Shown here: piece by piece, positions 10,101-18,500 of the stretch | Numbering within the stretch: the first letter of the stretch is position 1 | How the letters are laid out: each line of letters starts with the position of its first letter | DNA from: Craspedostauros australis | Lineage: Eukaryota; Bacillariophyta; Bacillariophyceae; Mastogloiales; Achnanthaceae | NCBI GenBank assembly: GCA_026770025.1 | Contig: JAMXDE010000040.1 | Location: 558,001-622,000 of the forward strand | DNA: 64,000 nucleotides | Reading direction: 5' to 3' | Made by a program: the position numbers and the translations under genes | The notes under the pieces: generated by a model | The model's input: the letters and a program-made list of their open reading frames with translations, nothing else | The model's database searches: none | What the model was told of the DNA's origin: nothing

Positions 10101-10645
10101 CTTGCACGCGCCCGTTCCTTCTTGCCGTTGTCGTTGTATGTGCTGTCGCTATCGCCAGAGGCATCTGCATAGCCACCAGCAACAACAGTATTGCAGCGCC
10201 GGGGAAGCCTCGCTGGCGGGGTAGGCTCGACAGGCGGAGCAACATCAGGCACAGCAGGGGGTGGCGCGTTCACAATAACGCTCACTGCTGTTCCATCCCC
10301 GACACCTTGTCCTTCCGAGCGCACCCTGACGTTGGAGTTGTCGTAGACACCTCCGTTGTCATCGAGGATGTGTACGAACACGTGCAGCTCGCGAGCATGC
10401 ACATCCGTACTGTTCGGGACGAGGCCGCCATCTGCTGCATGCATCGGCTTCACATCGATCACTTGCGTGATGGTGGTTGGCTTCCTCAACACAGCGGACG
10501 GCTTGTCAGGCAACAGTTGCTCCGCGGTAGGGAGCAAGTTTCCCTTGGAGTCAACAGGAGGAGCAGATACAGGGTAAGTAGAACGCGGTTTCTTACAGGG
10601 GGAGGGGTTGGCATCCTTGGCCTTGGCGGTGGTGGAGAGAGGCAT
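7124..10645 (-). CDS. DDE-like transposase of the 6-kb TIR element (1,173 aa, uninterrupted)
   Basis: A single uninterrupted frame from an ATG at 10643-10645. The N-terminal half is unrecognised and contains CNCDRHTWW near residue 240. An acidic Ser/Asp tract near 500-520 is followed near 570-600 by a Lys/Arg-rich stretch (NKHKRKKNTLK) that could be a nuclear signal, then a CNRCGTAMRF pair of cysteines near 615. The C-terminal half looks like an RNase H-fold transposase core: LDHKQK near 696, QSDNA near 780, and TEAQTGKSMLDTHFA near 818-828 as candidate catalytic acids. I recall similar QSDNA/TEAQ-GKS-LD proteins as repetitive genes in other eukaryotes, but no named family is certain. Copy B is about 97% identical in protein over the shared part. 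It lies between inverted repeats, supporting a mobilising role. Confidence 0.7.
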   Translation of the reverse strand: MPLSTTAKAKDANPSPCKKPRSTYPVSAPPVDSKGNLLPTAEQLLPDKPSAVLRKPTTITQVIDVKPMHAADGGLVPNSTDVHARELHVFVHILDDNGGVYDNSNVRVRSEGQGVGDGTAVSVIVNAPPPAVPDVAPPVEPTPPARLPRRCNTVVAGGYADASGDSDSTYNDNGKKERARASRNRRGGQFGYDLEEAGNWRRPAVIRVMEELTDHFDVNTFTSMPPKGFVLGCNCDRHTWWNVTRVWVNVASALWGVLLPQEALPTCQMQQVVEFVRARVDLPPPSLGPNLYTLCVRGEKTLANAARAVLATSTSFTNSSAILSRHMESLPEEQRIRVEPGRATMTRSQLTTLRHAFDMFSCGRLIPPRVLQYRVRACDLSGVVSFLMTTTTYKAGLSHTVQYGGVNFENVPVFDRGSTTIRDLFGMYLSTTNKPVGRPAFTTITNLLTRKSKIKTGLSSFESYFWMATEKLKQAISRLVDLLKAKYEADKEEQNNANDESDSDSDKDEPDDVISPHVRTADSLLHALELLVVFLKWEFTASHMQLQCDDPMHSAAFALTTKKEKKKATSTPTNQRKPRTNKHKRKKNTLKSDTPTITIDIPPTTTTEQPRKVCNRCGTAMRFVNDRFVPFVEMLKDNELAEHKDELQSMLAAAPGFADEIINYMAHKVRAKVQFGQISFYQSELNNKPERAYVVLDHKQKILPTGQGEAQQEYWGKKGMSLLGAMVITCRNDIFTYRFIDIVVDGRPTQDTLQVGGLLDIVQKKVKDILPSVTEIILQSDNACCFASHEHIALITSVLNKNLATRKAAKIIAWIYTEAQTGKSMLDTHFAYITRVLRKYVQSGKDIKTPFQLFLALKAGNIAGTTTVLVNASSLQGNITTLPGAPKRRFRANGQQVRQTHEVKYDDDQARLVAASGITEDVVVKSAEWEGWIINQLGVADVHTHKSDKLPITSESFRKTDKTRKLGRTAAESKALVFDKAIQDGQQHLPSDHTAKLRDQTAETEHPPLAVQGWASKTTRKPADLPDYIADKLKDISEASAKDPKNRPSEHEAHEQLMADEKAKTDWYVQLHANPMRVKASLSAAYNAKQRKQKKEDALIKTKTNTTSKATATAPAPAIVATHNTPAATEEERREEELQREEEEWENQRWCDAHTMKVHAESEAVLGDETEIL

Positions 10646-10755
10646 GATGTAGTTGTTTCTGGAGAGTATAGTTGTTAGCTAGTTGGATGTGTTGAACTGG
10701 CCTGAGACGAAGTGACGACGGAGAGCATACAATGCAAGGTCGACCATTTGTTGAC

Positions 10756-10806
10756 AACAACACCAACACCAACACCAACTGCTACTACTACTACTACTAC
10801 TACACT
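10756..10806. repeat. CAACAC/CTA microsatellite upstream of the transposase start
   Basis: Tandem CAACAC units followed by a CTA run lie in the presumed 5' leader of the minus-strand gene. Copy B has a different mix (TAG and TTG units at about 24462-24510), so the tract has changed since duplication. Confidence 0.8.
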
Positions 10807-11174
10807 ACTAGAGCGAGCACAAGCATGGAACACAACAGCGAGTGCGCATGGCATTGGCGAGGAAAGTTGTGAAATGGAGCGAAAGAGTGGCGATGATTTC
10901 CGAAGTTGTGAGCGGATGGCGATGATGTTGGATGTGTGATGTGTTTTGTGTGATGTGTTTTGTGTCATGTGTGTTGTGACGAGCAAAATGTGAGATCATG
11001 TCGCAGATGCTAACGTGTATTTAACGCGTACCAAACGAACGACAATCCCGGCGTCTATTCCGTGACTGGATGACATAAGGTAAATGCACGAGAACATAAT
11101 CGAACCTTCTGTGAAACAACTAGGAAGTTCACGAGGGTCGACCCATACGACTTCACAACACCTTTGAATATGCA

Positions 11175-11326
11175 TAAAACTTAAAATAGGATCTAACTAA
11201 AAAATCCATCGGTTAATTATTTGTATTAGACCTGCAAGGATTACGAATATGTGCTTGGTTGGTATATTCAAGTTAAATTTTATAGACGCCAATAACGGAG
11301 TGCAGGTCGACTCACTGATCGGGCTC
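11175..11326 (-). repeat. Copy A right TIR
   Basis: Inverted partner of 5271-5422, ending GACTCACTGATCGGGCTC and followed by the TTAT target duplication. Confidence 0.85.
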
Positions 11327-11345
11327 TTATTTTGCCACCTTCGCA

Positions 11346-11397
11346 GTAAGTGGACTCACCGATCCAGTTACGTAAGTGGACTCACCAATCCACTTAC
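11346..11397. repeat. Y left subterminal stem-loop repeats 2 and 3
   Basis: Two adjacent 26-bp units, 11346-11371 and 11372-11397. The second has perfect 9-bp arms (GTAAGTGGA, TCCACTTAC) around an 8-base loop. The inverted TIR match to the right end of Y continues to about 11525. Confidence 0.75.
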
Positions 11398-11959
11398 GAG
11401 CACGAAATGACTCGTCAGATTACCCCCTCTCTGAGATTGGATTAGTTCGACTCGCCCAACATCCATCTTTTCACCGATTCCTCGTGATACTGTGCGCACT
11501 GCATGTTTTGTCGTGTTATTCTTACTACACAAACTGTCCTTACGTTGCAGCTTCTCCTTCCATTGTGTTGCAACTTTGTCGTATTGGTGGTGTGTACTAC
11601 GTCTAGTGCTAGCGTTATAGAGGATATTGCACATACATGTACTGTGGCAGAAGCCTGGGGTTACACGCATTATTATTAGTTCATCTATCTCACTCTTTTC
11701 CGCCCATTTCGACTGTGCAAGTACAGCAATTCTGTTCTGCTGTTCAGCCTTGCCTCGGCTGCCGACCTATGCACAGATCATATTGTTTGTGTCCTACTGA
11801 GCTCGCTTGCTACTCCTGTGGTGCCTTGGCTTGATCGTGCCCACTTTGCCGTTGATGCATCCATGTCATCAAATTCGTCCTCATCTTCCTCTCGTTGAAG
11901 AGCTTCCATTGCTTCTGACGCGCTCATTGTCTCTCCTCTACTACATCCAGGGCTAGCGT

Positions 11960-14069
11960 TCATGACCTACTCTTCGATGGTTGCTGCTTCTTCTCCTCTG
12001 AATTATTTCTCCTCTTATCTCCGATCGGTTCTTGATAAGTGTGTGTCAGGCTTGCTTCCGCATGTTGCTGCTCGCCTCTGATAGTTTCTTCGATTGCAGG
12101 TGCTTTGCTGTCCGTGCCTGCAGTTGCTCCTGCTGTTTTTTCTCCACTGCCATTTGCTTCTCCACCTTTGGCGGGTACAGTCTCCACAGCATTCGGCACT
12201 GCTGCTGCTAACTTCTCCCTTCCGAGCTGCGCTTGTACCTTGTCTGCCCACCCTGCTTCATCTTGGTGAGCAATTTGGTGGCAAGAGTTTTGTATGATCA
12301 CCGCATCCTCTCCTTTTGCGACTTTCTTCAAAGCCACAGTGGGTGCGATGCCACATTTCTTCAGCCACTCCTGTCTCTCCCGCTTCATGAAGCCACAAAC
12401 ATGAATGTAGCACCCAGGGCAAATCCATCTCGTCCTGGCTGAACATATAATGCAAGTTCCTCTTCTGTTCGGGTTGTACCATGATATGTGCTCTCCCTCT
12501 TGTAATTGTTTTGGAAGCTTCGTCTCCTCCTCCGAATGCAGGGAGGAGGACGAGCATACAAAGGGAATGAATTGCACAAACATTGTATTGGTTGACATGA
12601 GGACAAAGTCTGGCATGGTTGTAGTAATCGCGATTCGAAGGAAGGAGCAGGTAGGAATAGCAGTTCTGAGTGACGCAAACACGCTCACCGATCACCAAAA
12701 CATTCCCTTTCACACCATATATAAATGTGATATGAAACCTGCAGCATCTCTTCATCTGCTTTGATCAATGCTCGATATGAAGGGCAGCGCGACTCCAAGA
12801 ATATGTGGATGGTGCTTGGGATGCCATGGACCCAGTGTGCTTTTGTCTGATGCGCCTCTTCCTCCCTTTGCGTTTCGGCTGTTGTCCTTGTTTTCATTTC
12901 CACGATATCAGCTTCGTCTGTTGCATCGCCTATGGGGTCTCCAACAATACCGATGAAGTTGGCAGATGCACAAGTGTAGCCTTTGCCGCCCTTCTTCACC
13001 AGGCCCACCCTAAATGCTGCACTGAATTGGCTGCTTCCTCCAAGCATGCCCTGGCAGTCCATTGCCACTTGCATCAGTGGCTCCTCATTCATGTGGCCGA
13101 GTCTGGCATACCTGTTCGCCCGACCTTTCTGTGGTGTCATGAATCATGGCATCAGCGCTGTTTTGGCATGCTTTTCAGGATCTTCAGGTTCTGGAAGTCT
13201 GTGGAGCAATGGACCTCTGCCACGTCCAGATTTGCATCGTCTGCTGTCATGGTCATCGACCCGGCCACCAGAGGATCACTGGCTGCGGCTGGTGTCGCTG
13301 ATGGTGCAGTAGTTTGTGTAGATTGGTTCGTTTCGATGATGCTGGTGTGGGATTGATTGTTGGTGGAATACTCCTCCTCTGCTCCCACCTTGTCAGTCTG
13401 CGATGCTTGCTCATCGTCTTCCAATGCAACCGGATTCATAGATCTGAACTCTGCATTTGCGGAGTGCGATCGACATGTCTGAGAGCTGCCATGCCAAGAC
13501 GAGGCAGAGATCCAAGACCTAAGATCAGGTTGATCAACTGGGTATTGAAATGGATGGGTTGGGGGACCACAACAATCTGTGGTGGTACAGCTGAGTTGAT
13601 GAACCTCATCAAGAAGCAATTCGTATATGTACCGACCGGCATTCCCCACCGAAACTGGGAACTCTTCATTGTCGGGATCAAGAAGGAGCCAACGAGGATC
13701 CATGCTTGCCAGCCATTCTGCCTCTGATTGGTTGTGCCCTTTGCATGGGGTGCTTGTGTTCATTGTGGATGCAGCATCACCTGCAGTAGTTGTGCTGAAA
13801 TTTTTGGTAGAGGCATTGGCGGTTGGCGTTGTCATGGATGGAAGAAGGTTTCCTCATGATCCACCCTTGGCAATGTAGGAATCACCACTTCGATCAACAT
13901 CAGCATCAATGTTATCAGCGCTGATGGCGTTGGATTCCAACACGCTATGAATGTCCTCGTCGCTTTCAGCCATCAGGAGAACGAAGTACTCGATCACTGT
14001 CAAAGGTGTCATCAACGCAGTTGGGGTCGAGGTGGTTGTCGTCGCTGTCGTCATCAGTCCAGTCAACAC
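11960..14069 (-). pseudogene. Decayed transposase-like gene of element Y
   Basis: Four minus-strand frames follow each other: 13854-14069 (acidic, SDEDIHSVLES), 13152-13835, 12685-13140 and 11960-12688, each ending in a stop shortly before the next begins. The last contains a cysteine cluster, CIICSARTRWICPGCYIHVC, in a CxxC...CxxC...C arrangement like the C-terminal zinc-binding tail of piggyBac-type transposases. The acidic start would also suit that family, but the ATAT target duplication and the element's ends do not match canonical TTAA piggyBac elements. Breaks could be introns or frameshifts. I infer a dead or spliced transposase; no catalytic acids were securely placed. Confidence 0.4.
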
Positions 14070-14885
14070 TCTGTTTCACGAGGGATAGAAGGGATGTTGA
14101 AGCATGCATGATGCAGCAGAGTGATACAGAGTGTAGAAGGCAGCAATGGTTCGTAGGTATGCAGACGACAGTGTGGAACAAGGATCGGAAGGAGTTCAGA
14201 TGGAATGAACATCGGAACGGATGCAGATGGAGAAAGATGAAATCCAACGGGTGTGTAGAAGACACTGACAGGCAATGCGAAAGGGAGATTGCGAGGCGAG
14301 CGATGAAGCTGCGGAGCGCAGTCTTGGTTTTGCTGGCTGGCAACAGCTGGATCAAGCCATGGCCCATCGCGGAGGCGAGTCTGGTGTGGTGACAGATGAT
14401 GACGCCCGGAAAGCCTGGCTGCGATTTGGTTGGGTGGTGCGAGACAAAGTTTTGTTTCATGGAAGTGCGCAGAGCGGTGGAAGGTCTGGGCTGGAGGGTG
14501 GCATTGAGCGGTCTGATGGCGCAGGGCAGGCAATGGGGGATGAGCGTGTGGGTGACTACAGGACTGGACAGAATCGGATTGGACAGGAGGCCAGGAGTCC
14601 GGACGGCGACACCCACGTCCGCACATGGGCTATGGGGGTGACTCACTGCAGGTCAGCTGGGGGTGCGTGCATTGTGGCCTGGTGATGGTGCTCCAGGATA
14701 CAAGGGCCACCTCCAGCACCCTGTGTGGGGCTACACAATCCCCCAGGTTGCGCAGTGTACAGGCACCTGGGTCTGTGGCTGTTAAAACGCGGAAATGACA
14801 GGAGTGCATATATTCGTGACATACTCGACCTACCTGGTGCAGCCAGGCATGTGCGGGCGAGGCTAAAGCCCTCAGGCACTCCCTA
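14070..14885. other. Interior of element Y without a recognised gene
   Basis: Overlapping open frames exist on both strands (for example 14275-14685 + and 13966-14646 -), none with recognisable content. Nothing else was seen. Confidence 0.35.
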
Positions 14886-14897
14886 TTATGGGTTTAA

Positions 14898-14964
14898 TTG
14901 TTGTGGGTTATTGTTATTGTTATTGTTATTGTTATTGTTATTGTTATTGTTATTTTTATTTTTA

Positions 14965-14999
<35 letters not shown>
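14898..14999. repeat. TTATTG/TTATTT/TTA microsatellite
   Basis: Runs of TTATTG, then TTTTA, then TTA units, about 100 bp, just inside the right TIR of Y. Confidence 0.9.
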
Positions 15000-15000
<1 letters not shown>

Positions 15001-15039
15001 TAATACGAGATGGAAATGCACCATGTGTTGTTGGGTTGG

Positions 15040-15297
15040 AAGAATAACGCGACAAAACACGCAGTGTGTAAAACATCACGAGGAATCGGTGAAAAGATGG
15101 ATGTTGGGCGAGTCGAACTATTCCAATCTCAGAGAGGGGGTAATCTGACGAGTCATTTCGTGCTCGTAAGTGGATTGGTGAGTCCACTTACGTAACTGGA
15201 TCGGTGAGTCCACTTACGAAGCAACAAAAATGCCAAGTGGATTGGTGAGTCCACTTAGCGCTAAACGGACTCACGAGTCCTTTTATTTTCCTCACGG
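15040..15297 (-). repeat. Element Y right TIR with three stem-loop repeats
   Basis: Inverted match to 11331-11525 plus 5216-5270. Stem-loop units lie at about 15166-15191, 15192-15217 and 15235-15258, the first with perfect arms. The end reads TTTTCCTCACGG and is followed by ATAT. Confidence 0.75.
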
Positions 15298-15312
15298 ATA
15301 TCCGTGAGGAAA
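15287..15312. repeat. 26-bp palindrome at the Y/X junction
   Basis: Half-site TTTCCTCACGGAT plus its exact complement. It is formed by the right end of Y and the left end of X meeting head to head around a single shared ATAT (15298-15301). Confidence 0.85.
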
Positions 15313-15337
15313 TTCTGTCGCGATAGAGGACCCCTGA

Positions 15338-15351
15338 TGTCTCAGGAGGCA
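15338..15351. repeat. X left stem-loop motif 1
   Basis: TGTCTCAGGAGGCA, a decayed version of the X motif. The second left motif lies beyond Copia-3 at 21123-21138. Confidence 0.5.
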
Positions 15352-15374
15352 AACTTTTTGACCTTTGTGCAAGG

Positions 15375-15561
15375 TGTGCAGGTTTTTCACGTGACCGGAG
15401 GTGTTGGGGGGTGAAACCTGTCTGTTCTGAAAAATTATGACTGTGCGGAGCGGTCATTTGCTCAACGTGGATCCTACGCGTGGTTTGTGCGGTATCGTCT
15501 GTCCATCGACACTCATTGTTCGGATTCGGCCAGATTCGGGAATTGGCACTAAATCTGCACA
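15375..15561 (-). repeat. Copia-3 3' LTR
   Basis: 187 bp, nearly identical to 20928-21114. Also present as a solo LTR at 23956-24141. Confidence 0.92.
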
Positions 15562-15570
15562 CTCCCTCTT
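15562..15570 (-). promoter_or_regulatory. Copia-3 polypurine tract
   Basis: Reads AAGAGGGAG on the coding strand directly before the 3' LTR, the expected plus-strand primer site. Confidence 0.7.
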
Positions 15571-15594
15571 GTCGGTGGCACGGGCGGACCGCGC

Positions 15595-18500
15595 TTACCA
15601 TCCCAATAGTCGCAATCGCAGAGATTCGAATAACGGGCGTGCCAAGGGCTTGGTGAATATGTCAGCCATCTGGTCCAACGTGTCGACCTTTTCGATGGTG
15701 ATGAGCCCTTTGCTGACAGCTTCACGGAAGTGATGGTATTTGACATTGATGTGCTTGGTACGAGGACGCATTCTGGGTGCGTTGGCGAGTTCGAGGGCAC
15801 CGGAGTTGTCCTCAAATGCTGTGCAGTGAACTGTTGGCGGCGAAGTGTCGAATGACGATATGTGTTGCTTCATTTCGTTGATGAGGTGTATCATGGGTAT
15901 AACCTCCCGTAGAGCTTGGCTGAGAGCTACATACTCGGCTTCTGTGGTGCTGAGCGTAACTTCTGTTTGCAGTTTGGAGTTCCATATGATGGGGAATCCT
16001 GCGTACAGGACGACGTATCCAGTGCGACTTTTTGCCGTGTTGGGGTCGTTGTTGGCTTGTGCGAAGCCTCCTGCGAAATCTGCGTCAGCGTAGCAATGAA
16101 TGGAGTCGTTGGTAGGTGAGATACGGAGTCCCTTATCCCGTGTGTGAGCGAGGTATCGTACAATCCGTTCGATGGCGTCTTCGTGTGACTTCATCGGATG
16201 AGCCATGAAGCGTGCGCATTGATGGACTGCGAAGCAGATGTCAGGTCTCGTCGATCGTGTGAGGAAGTTGAGCATCCCCACAACCGATCGATAATCGAAT
16301 CGTCGAGTGGCAGCGGGGCCACCGGTGTCTTTGTGTAGGAGCGGTTTGACGGCTGGCGTCGAATAGGTTCGTCCTGGTGCATTAGGATCGATCTTGGCTG
16401 CTCGTATGATTCGGTCTATGAGTTGCGGTTGTGTGAGTGTGATGGTGTCATTGGTGCGTTGAATGTGAACGCCCAGGTATTCACTCATGTTGCCTTCGTC
16501 GGTTAGCGTAAACCGTGCCTTGAGGCGCTCGATGATGTCATCGATCTCGTGCTTGTGTGGGCCAATGATGATGGCGTCGTCAACGTACAGCAGAATGGAT
16601 GTGTTGCCTTTGTAGAGAAGGCATTCGTCGACTTGGCTTTGTCGGAATCCATGCTGCATCAGGCCGTCAACCACATGCCGGTGCCATACCAAAGCTGCTT
16701 GCTTGGTGCCGTACAGATTCTTCTTGAGCTTGAGAACGTGAGACCTGCTGTCTCCGTCCACGTTGCACCCCTGAGGTACTTGCATGAAGATGTCGCATTC
16801 CACATCCGCTTGCGGGAACGCCAGAACGAAGTCGATTTGGCGAGTGTGCCAGCGCCGTTGGACGGCCATGGTGAGGAATGTCCGAATGGTGGACCATTGC
16901 ACGACTGGAGCAAATGTTTCCCAGTAGTTGACACCATATTGTTGCTCTCCTCCATGCACGCATAGCCGTGCTTTCCACTTGTAGATTTCGCCGGTTGCGA
17001 GTCTGCGTTTGCGTTTGAATGACCAGACGGCTTTCAGGATCTTGTGCCCTTTTGGCACTTGATTGCGTTGCACGACCTCCCAATGTTGTCTGGACTGGTG
17101 GTCTTCGATCTCCTTGTGCATTGCCTCGATGAACTTGTCGCGGTCGTTCTGCTTCTGCATTTGCCCCCAGTACATGGTGTCATCGTCTGCGAGTGTTGCC
17201 GCGAATGACATGGGGTGCAGGTCGCCGGAGTTCATGTTGAGGATGTCAGATGCATGGAAGGATCGAGCTGTGTGCGTGTGGTATGATTGGAGTTGGAGTG
17301 TAAGCTGGTTGGTCTCTGCACGTTCTGTTGCGGATGGAGCGGATCGCGATGCGTTCTGCGTGGCGATGGCGTGTGTAGGTGTAGCTCCCTCTGGAGGTGA
17401 GCTTGCTGGCTGTCTCGGAAGACTTTGCCTCGGAAGGCTGGACCTCGGAAGGTTGTGCCCCGGAAGGCTGGGCCTCGGAAGGTTGTGCCCCGGAAGGCTG
17501 GGCCCCGGAAGGCTGGGCCTCGGAAGGCTGTGCAACTTGTGCTGCATGTCAAGCTGGAATGGCTTGGCGTCAGGTGCAGCGTGTGTGGTCCCCGGAGGAC
17601 GTGTGCTTGCGGAAAGCTGGTGCTGAACAGCATGTGTGATGCGTTCGGAGCGCATCTGCTGCGAGGGCTTGGCTGGTTCGTCGATGTGCGTGAGACGCTG
17701 CCACTGTGATGCGCCAGGACGCATTAGCGGGTTGGTCTTGACTGTTTGGAACCTGTCGTCGAAGTTCAGATGGAACTGTGGCGATATGTACCCTGTGTCG
17801 ATCTTGAGAACGATAGGCACGCTGCTCGCATGTTCAGCTGACATGCCAAGGAAGATGGCAATGTTGGCGCGGCTGCTCCATTTGGGAACCTGAGATCCCT
17901 GTTGGAGTGCGGCCTTGAGGATGTATACAGGGCATCCAAATGTGTGAAAGTGTTGCATTGAGGGTCGGACCTCGATCTGCGCGAATCGCTGGAGTGGCGA
18001 TATACCTCCCTCTCGAGCAGCGTTCCTTCGGATCTCGGAGGCGTAGCGCAGAGCATACGGCCACAGAGACGGATGAATGGCATCATGCCAATGGTGCTGC
18101 GCATGCAAGAGCATTGAGCGAGCGGACTCTTGGAGGTCGCGGATGCGTCGCTCGGCGACGCCATTCTGATGATGAGCGTTGACTCCACAGAATGTGATGG
18201 TTTGATTGGCTGATGCGACAGCTGTGCGGAACAGCTGCTCAGCGAATCTGCCGTTGTCGGCGTGGTAGTGGTGTATGCGGACACCGAAGGAGTGAGCATA
18301 GCGCTCAAAAGCCTGCTTGGCTTGCAGTGTGTCGGCACCAGACTGGGTGAGCTGCAAGTGAACGTAGTCAATACCGGAGTATTGATCAACGAACACTGTC
18401 GCGCATGTGTATCGCGACCAGGTGTGCGTGCCCTTTTGCTGCGGAAGCACCCCAGGTTGGCGAGAGACGATCTGATCGACTGACACGATGTGCCCTGGGA

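Larger units (their letters stand above)
5271..11326. mobile_element. Copy A: 6,056-bp two-gene TIR transposon, apparently intact
   Basis: 152-bp imperfect terminal inverted repeats begin GAGCCCGATCAGTGAGTCGA at both ends (5271-5422 and 11175-11326). TTAT flanks the element on both sides (5267-5270 and 11327-11330). Two frames converge inside it: a 330-codon open frame (+) and a 1,173-aa DDE-like transposase (-), separated by about 300 bp that include a perfect palindrome. The same layout in mirror orientation forms copy B (23752-51727). A 4-bp target duplication is known for Sola-type elements among others; assignment to that superfamily is a guess. Confidence 0.85.
5216..15297. mobile_element. 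Element Y: TIR DNA transposon (about 4.0-kb core) carrying copy A inside it
   Basis: The two ends are inverted copies of each other: CCGTAAGGAAAAT on the left and, read on the minus strand, CCGTGAGGAAAAT on the right. Each is followed by three copies of a stem-loop motif (arms GTAAGTGGA and TCCACTTAC) and then by a shared stretch containing GAGCACGAAATGACTCGTC. The left TIR is split by the insertion of copy A at 5271; with copy A and one TTAT removed, the element is about 4,022 bp. ATAT flanks both ends. Inside is a decayed minus-strand gene at 11960-14069. Superfamily unknown. Confidence 0.7.

Noticed and set aside
11960-14069. Firm assignment of element Y to piggyBac
   Set aside because: Only the C-terminal cysteine pattern fits. 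The ends and the ATAT duplication do not match TTAA-specific piggyBac elements, and catalytic acids could not be placed.
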